Shown here: positions 52,607-56,285 of the stretch, in pieces
Layout: each line of letters starts with the position of its first letter
How positions within the stretch are numbered: the first letter of the stretch is position 1
Source of the DNA: Desulfovibrio sp.
GTDB lineage: Bacteria; Desulfobacterota; Desulfovibrionia; Desulfovibrionales; Desulfovibrionaceae
DNA length: 56,285 bases
Direction of reading: 5' to 3'
NCBI GenBank assembly: GCA_031272405.1
Contig: JAISTW010000017.1
Location: 1-56,285 of the forward strand
The notes under the pieces: generated by a model
What the model saw: only the letters and a program-made list of their open reading frames with translations
The model's database searches: none
Told to the model about the DNA's origin: nothing
Program-made: the position numbers and the translations under genes

Positions 52607-55143
52607 CCGCCGTTTCGGTCGTCGTCGCCGTGTACAACGTGCGGGAATACCTGCCGCGTTTCGTACAGTCCCTTCAGCGGCAGACCTTCCACGATTTTGA
52701 GGCCCTGTTCATAGACGACGCCTCCACGGACGACAGCGCGGCCCTTGTCGAGGGGCACGTCTCGGCTGACCCGCGCTTCCGCCTGTTGCGCCATGAAGAA
52801 AACCGCGGCCTTGGCGTCGTCTGCAATCTGGGCATCCGCGAAGCCAGGGGCGAAACCATTTGCTTTGCCGACCCGGACGACCTGTTGCCGGAAAATTCCC
52901 TGGAAGTCCGTTACGCCGCCTACAAGAAGCACAAGGCCGTTGTGCGCGCCTGCCACGACGAAGTCGCGGCCGACGGCAGGCTCCTGCATCATGAGACCCG
53001 ACCCGAAGGTTTGCCGGAACTGTGCAGGCCAAGCGAGGCCGCCGCCCGCGTGGGCCCCAATCCCTTTCTTTGCGCGCACTGGACATGGCTTTTGCCTACG
53101 GCCCTGTTGCGCCGCCACAACATTTTTCACGGCGAAAACATGCGCACGGCCGACGACATCATCATGCTGGCCCGGCTGTTTTTCCATATCTCCCGTCTGG
53201 TCTGGCTGCCGGATACCGTCTACCGCTGGATCAAACGCGCCGGCTCGCTCTCCTTCACCCGGTACACGCCGCAACACTACCAGAACTATTTCAGCTGCTG
53301 CGACATTTTTTACGAAGAAGCCGAAAAACGCCGTCAGTCCCGCCTCGCGGACATGTTTTTCAACGACTACTGCCTGTCCTACCCCAGCCATTTGCTGCGC
53401 CAGATCAGTGACGGCGCCAGCGGCGAAACCGACGCCCGGGAGCTTGTGGCCGCGATGACCGGCGTTGCCGAACGGCACAGCGTCTTGTCCCGCTGTCTGC
53501 CGGACCTGCGGAAAAGTCCGTCCCGCTGGGCCGGTCTGTACCGTCTTTGGCATATCCTGAACAGCGACAGGCCGTCCGCGGCCCTGCGCCTTGCCGATTC
53601 CCAGAACGCCGTGTACCGACTGGCGCGGGAAGCCGAATACGAGGCCATCCGCAAGGCCGGTTGGAAACAGGAAATCAGTTTCGACAAATACGACGCGGAG
53701 CGGAGCCTGTTGCGGGCGCGCTATCTTTTTTGCGACAGCCCTCCTGAGGAACAGTATTGTTACGGCGAGACCGCCCTTGAACCAGCCTTCGCCAAAAACC
53801 GCAAGGTGTTCGACGGCACGGGCTACACTATCTTTGAGCGCATCCTCTGGCTGCCGATTCCGGAAGACGGCGGGGAAAAACTCAGCCTGCTTGTCGGCGG
53901 CAAAAACGCCGGGCTTGACCACTCCCCGGCGGACATACGCCGGGCTTTCACCCCCGCGCCGTTGAACGACAGCGCCTTTCCTCCAGACGTCCGCGCCCTG
54001 CGCCGTCTGGCCCCGGCCATGCGGGAGCGCTTCAAGGACGCCTGGATGTTCATTGACCGGGACACCAGGGCCGACGACAACGCCGAACATCTGTATCGCT
54101 GGGTCATGCGCAACCGTCCCGAAGTCAACGCCTGGTTTGTGCTGCGGGAGGAGTCTCCCGACTGGCCGCGGCTGCGGGAAGAAGGCTTCCGCCTTGTCCC
54201 CTTCGGGGGCATGGAACACAATGTCCTGTTCCTGAAGGCGAAAAATCTGGTCTCCAGCCAGATGGACGCCTACATATACGCCTGGCTTGAGAACCGCTTT
54301 TACGGCGACCTTCTGAAATTCAAGTACACCAGCCTGCAACACGGGGTGATCTTGGTGGATTTGTCGCCCTGGCTCAATGACGTGGACATGGATTGTTTTG
54401 TGACGACCACGGAGGACGAATGCCGTTCCATCGTTGATGACGGCACGGGCTATCTGTTGACGGCAAAGGAGGTCGTCCGTTCGGGACTGCCCAGACACGA
54501 CGCCCTGCTTGCGGCGCCCGCGCCTGAAAAGCGCATTTTCGTCATGCCCACCTGGCGGGCCGGGCTTGCGGGCAAATGGGACGGCAAGGGCCAGCGCCGG
54601 GAGCATAATCCCCAGTTTTCGTCTTCCCCCTTCGCCCGCGCCTGGCGGTCTTTGCTCTGTTCCCCGGCATTGGCGGAATTGTGCCGGGCATTCGGCTATG
54701 AAACAGTGTTCTGGCCGCATCCGGGCTTTGAGGACTATCTGCAGGACTTCTCTCCGCCGGAGTATATACGTACCCCGGCCGGCGAATCCATCCAGACGCT
54801 GCTCAAAAGCTCCACCCTGCTGGTCACGGATTATTCCTCCATCGCCTTTGACATGGCCTTCATGTTCCGCCCGGTCGTCTATTATCGGTTTGACGATCTG
54901 GCCGGCTTCGCGGCCGGGCAGAACCGCCGTCCCGGCTACTTTTCCTTCGAACGCGACGGATTCGGCCCTGTCTGCCGAACGGAAGAAGAACTTCTGGGCA
55001 ATCTTCGCGAACTCCTGCGCGCGGGCTGCCGCCCCGCCGCCAAGTACCTGGAACGCATGGAGCGCGCCTTCGACACGCGCGACGGCAGATGCTGCGAACG
55101 CGCCTTCGAGGCCATTATGAACCTGCACAGAGGGTTTTCTTGA
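52603..55143 (+). CDS. Glycosyltransferase / CDP-glycerol glycerophosphotransferase fusion
   Basis: This is an 846-residue protein with two enzyme domains. The N-terminal GT2 domain (about 1-230) has VSVVVAVYNVREYLPRFVQS, LFIDDASTDDSAALVE, NRGLGVVCNLGIREARGETI and the metal-binding DPDDLLPEN. The C-terminal CDP-glycerol:polyglycerophosphate glycerophosphotransferase (about 430-830) has KFKYTSLQHGVI, RSGLPRHDALL, VMPTWRAG, FWPHPGFEDYL and LLVTDYSSIAFDMAFMFRPV with the active-site-type histidines. Such fusions build teichoic-acid-like or capsular polymers joined by glycerol- or ribitol-phosphate. Cytoplasmic face, no membrane helix. GTG 52603 is coupled to the short upstream ORF. Confidence 0.9.
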   Translation: MTAVSVVVAVYNVREYLPRFVQSLQRQTFHDFEALFIDDASTDDSAALVEGHVSADPRFRLLRHEENRGLGVVCNLGIREARGETICFADPDDLLPENSLEVRYAAYKKHKAVVRACHDEVAADGRLLHHETRPEGLPELCRPSEAAARVGPNPFLCAHWTWLLPTALLRRHNIFHGENMRTADDIIMLARLFFHISRLVWLPDTVYRWIKRAGSLSFTRYTPQHYQNYFSCCDIFYEEAEKRRQSRLADMFFNDYCLSYPSHLLRQISDGASGETDARELVAAMTGVAERHSVLSRCLPDLRKSPSRWAGLYRLWHILNSDRPSAALRLADSQNAVYRLAREAEYEAIRKAGWKQEISFDKYDAERSLLRARYLFCDSPPEEQYCYGETALEPAFAKNRKVFDGTGYTIFERILWLPIPEDGGEKLSLLVGGKNAGLDHSPADIRRAFTPAPLNDSAFPPDVRALRRLAPAMRERFKDAWMFIDRDTRADDNAEHLYRWVMRNRPEVNAWFVLREESPDWPRLREEGFRLVPFGGMEHNVLFLKAKNLVSSQMDAYIYAWLENRFYGDLLKFKYTSLQHGVILVDLSPWLNDVDMDCFVTTTEDECRSIVDDGTGYLLTAKEVVRSGLPRHDALLAAPAPEKRIFVMPTWRAGLAGKWDGKGQRREHNPQFSSSPFARAWRSLLCSPALAELCRAFGYETVFWPHPGFEDYLQDFSPPEYIRTPAGESIQTLLKSSTLLVTDYSSIAFDMAFMFRPVVYYRFDDLAGFAAGQNRRPGYFSFERDGFGPVCRTEEELLGNLRELLRAGCRPAAKYLERMERAFDTRDGRCCERAFEAIMNLHRGFS

Positions 55144-55269
55144 CGGCAAGCGCGAGGCCGTGTACGAAGAGCGGGCGGAGCGATCTTTCACCCGGTGCGA
55201 CGGCGGCAACCGCCGGCGCCTTTACGATGCCATATTGGAACGGAGTGCCGGAACGAGGCGAAACATTCC

Positions 55270-56037
55270 ATGAAATACTCCATCATCACCGCGACATATA
55301 ATTCTGAAACCTCTATTGAACGCGCTCTCACCGCTCTTTTGTCACAATCGTATCCTAATTTTGAATGGCTGGTGCAGGACGGAGGGTCCACGGACAGAAC
55401 GCTTGAAATCATAAACAAGTATCCTGACGTGCGCGTCAAGGTCAATTCGGAGCCGGACAAAGGCATTTACGACGCCTGGAACAGGGCCGTGGCGCGCGCC
55501 ACGGGCGATTGGGCCATTTTTCTTGGCGCTGACGACATGTTTGCCAACAAGGATGCTCTGGTGAGAAGTCATCTGCGCATCAAACGGCTGTCGTCACGGG
55601 TACAGTTTGCCTTCGGCGCAATGCTGCAAGGCGTTGATTGTAAAGTGGATCACTTGCTGAACCGCTCTCTGCGCGAAGCCTACCGTTATTTTTTTATCAA
55701 CATGAGCCTGCCGTTTCCCGCCACTTTTATCAGACTCGGTCTTCTGCAGAAACAGCAATTTGACGAATCATATAAAATAGCCGGCGACTACGAATTTGCC
55801 GCGCGTTGCCTGACTCGTGACAATGTCGCGCGGATTCCTGTTGTTGTAAGCTATATGGAACGCGGCGGGATGAGCGAGGACAATGGGCGGAATTCGTTTT
55901 TAGCGCGGGAGCGCGAGCGCGTCATCAGGGAACGGGTTGTGCCCCGCGCGCAGGAGTTCGCCACGGCCTGCGTTGACTACCTGTGGGATGAAGATAACAG
56001 ACTGGAAGAAGTGCCGTCCTCATTGGGCGGAGTCTGA
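55270..56037 (+). CDS. Family 2 glycosyltransferase (WcaA-like)
   Basis: This 255-residue soluble GT-A enzyme has YSIITATYNSETSIERALTA, QSYPNFEWLVQDGGSTDRTL, SEPDKGIYDAWNRAVARATG and GDWAIFLGADDMFAN, where GADD is the metal-binding DxD, and PFPATFIRLGLLQ with GDYEFAARCL later on. It is probably a surface polysaccharide enzyme acting with the preceding fusion gene, 126 bases upstream. Start 55270 gives the family N-terminus; a longer frame to 55195 is unlikely. Confidence 0.9.
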   Translation: MKYSIITATYNSETSIERALTALLSQSYPNFEWLVQDGGSTDRTLEIINKYPDVRVKVNSEPDKGIYDAWNRAVARATGDWAIFLGADDMFANKDALVRSHLRIKRLSSRVQFAFGAMLQGVDCKVDHLLNRSLREAYRYFFINMSLPFPATFIRLGLLQKQQFDESYKIAGDYEFAARCLTRDNVARIPVVVSYMERGGMSEDNGRNSFLARERERVIRERVVPRAQEFATACVDYLWDEDNRLEEVPSSLGGV

Positions 56038-56182
56038 GCAAGTTCCCGCGCGGGGCAATCACGCCCTGGCCGACAGGGCTTTTTCGCCGCAAACAGGCTG
56101 AGCGGCCTGTCGGCCGTCGGCACCGCGCGGCAACCTTGTCTTGCCCCGTTGCATGGTGTATTGAGGCAGAAAGGAGCGCGTC

Positions 56183-56285
56183 ATGGCCATTGCCTACCCC
56201 ACCTTGCCCAAATACTTCAATGTCGCCGGCCCCTGTATACCGGACAGGCATTATATGATCCCCGCCCTTGCCCGGCTTCCTGAAG
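56183..56285 (+). CDS. AAA-type ATPase, N-terminal fragment (cut by window edge)
   Basis: AAGGAG seven bases before ATG 56183 opens a frame of 34 codons that runs off the window. TLPKYFNVAGPCIPDRHYMI followed by PALARLPE matches the start of a family of predicted ATPases whose members begin with a YFNxxGPCxPxxHYMLP motif just before a Walker A (HAPRQxGKT). Only the pre-Walker segment is visible, so function is open. These genes are often accessory and multi-copy. Confidence 0.65.
   Translation, partial: MAIAYPTLPKYFNVAGPCIPDRHYMIPALARLPE

Noticed and set aside
51589-55209. 1206-codon open frame on the minus strand opposite modB, modC and the glycosyltransferase fusion
   Set aside because: It has no recognisable domain, is full of Gly/Arg/Gln/His typical of GC-rich antisense frames, and every opposing gene has clear family motifs.

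Overview
The window looks like a chromosomal segment of a GC-rich anaerobic deltaproteobacterium, most likely a Desulfovibrionaceae member (Desulfovibrio/Bilophila type). This is an inference from gene content: an F1-ATPase operon in b'-b-delta-alpha-gamma-beta-epsilon order without the a and c genes, a nikK/cbiM/nikL/cbiQ/cbiO metal importer, aspartase beside a Dcu-type dicarboxylate exchanger, TAXI-TRAP and modABC transporters, and many two-component proteins. No rRNA, tRNA or CRISPR array was found.

Bases 1-10,150 are accessory. A 5'-truncated ADP-ribosylglycohydrolase is followed by about 500 non-coding bases with degenerate repeats and a REP-like palindrome. Then comes a prophage remnant of four large virion-type genes and one 25-codon membrane ORF, tightly packed. 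The first three proteins match T7 gp14/gp15/gp16 in order and size (186, 658, 1252 aa), so I read them as a DNA-ejection cassette. The 1252-aa protein carries a RelA/SpoT-synthetase-like segment and a ParB/DdrB-like segment, which is the most interesting item here. A toxin-antitoxin pair with a frameshifted toxin lies between two copies of a 108-bp direct repeat that holds the start of the first phage gene. The fourth phage gene is cut off near 10,030.

Bases 10,200-26,900 are mostly housekeeping: a GIY-YIG protein, an AbgA-like amidohydrolase, the F1 operon (minus strand), shikimate kinase, PgpA, IF-1, a receiver-less sigma-54 activator followed by a secreted TPR protein, and a five-gene nickel/cobalt ECF importer with overlapping or nearly abutting genes.

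Bases 26,900-34,400 (minus strand) hold a signalling block: a YhaM-like HD exoribonuclease, a hybrid histidine kinase, a receiver/HD-GYP protein and a second hybrid kinase. The start of the second kinase is out of frame by one base at an A8 tract. SurE, an EamA transporter and a membrane glycosyltransferase follow as an overlapping trio (plus strand).

Bases 37,400-56,285 carry nutrient uptake and surface-polymer genes: aspA diverging from a dcu exchanger (aspartate/fumarate metabolism), a livKHMGF branched-chain-type ABC transporter followed by a nitrilase-family gene, a TAXI-TRAP transporter, modABC, a glycosyltransferase/CDP-glycerol-phosphotransferase fusion with a coupled 21-codon upstream ORF, another GT2 enzyme, and the first codons of an AAA-type ATPase cut by the window edge.
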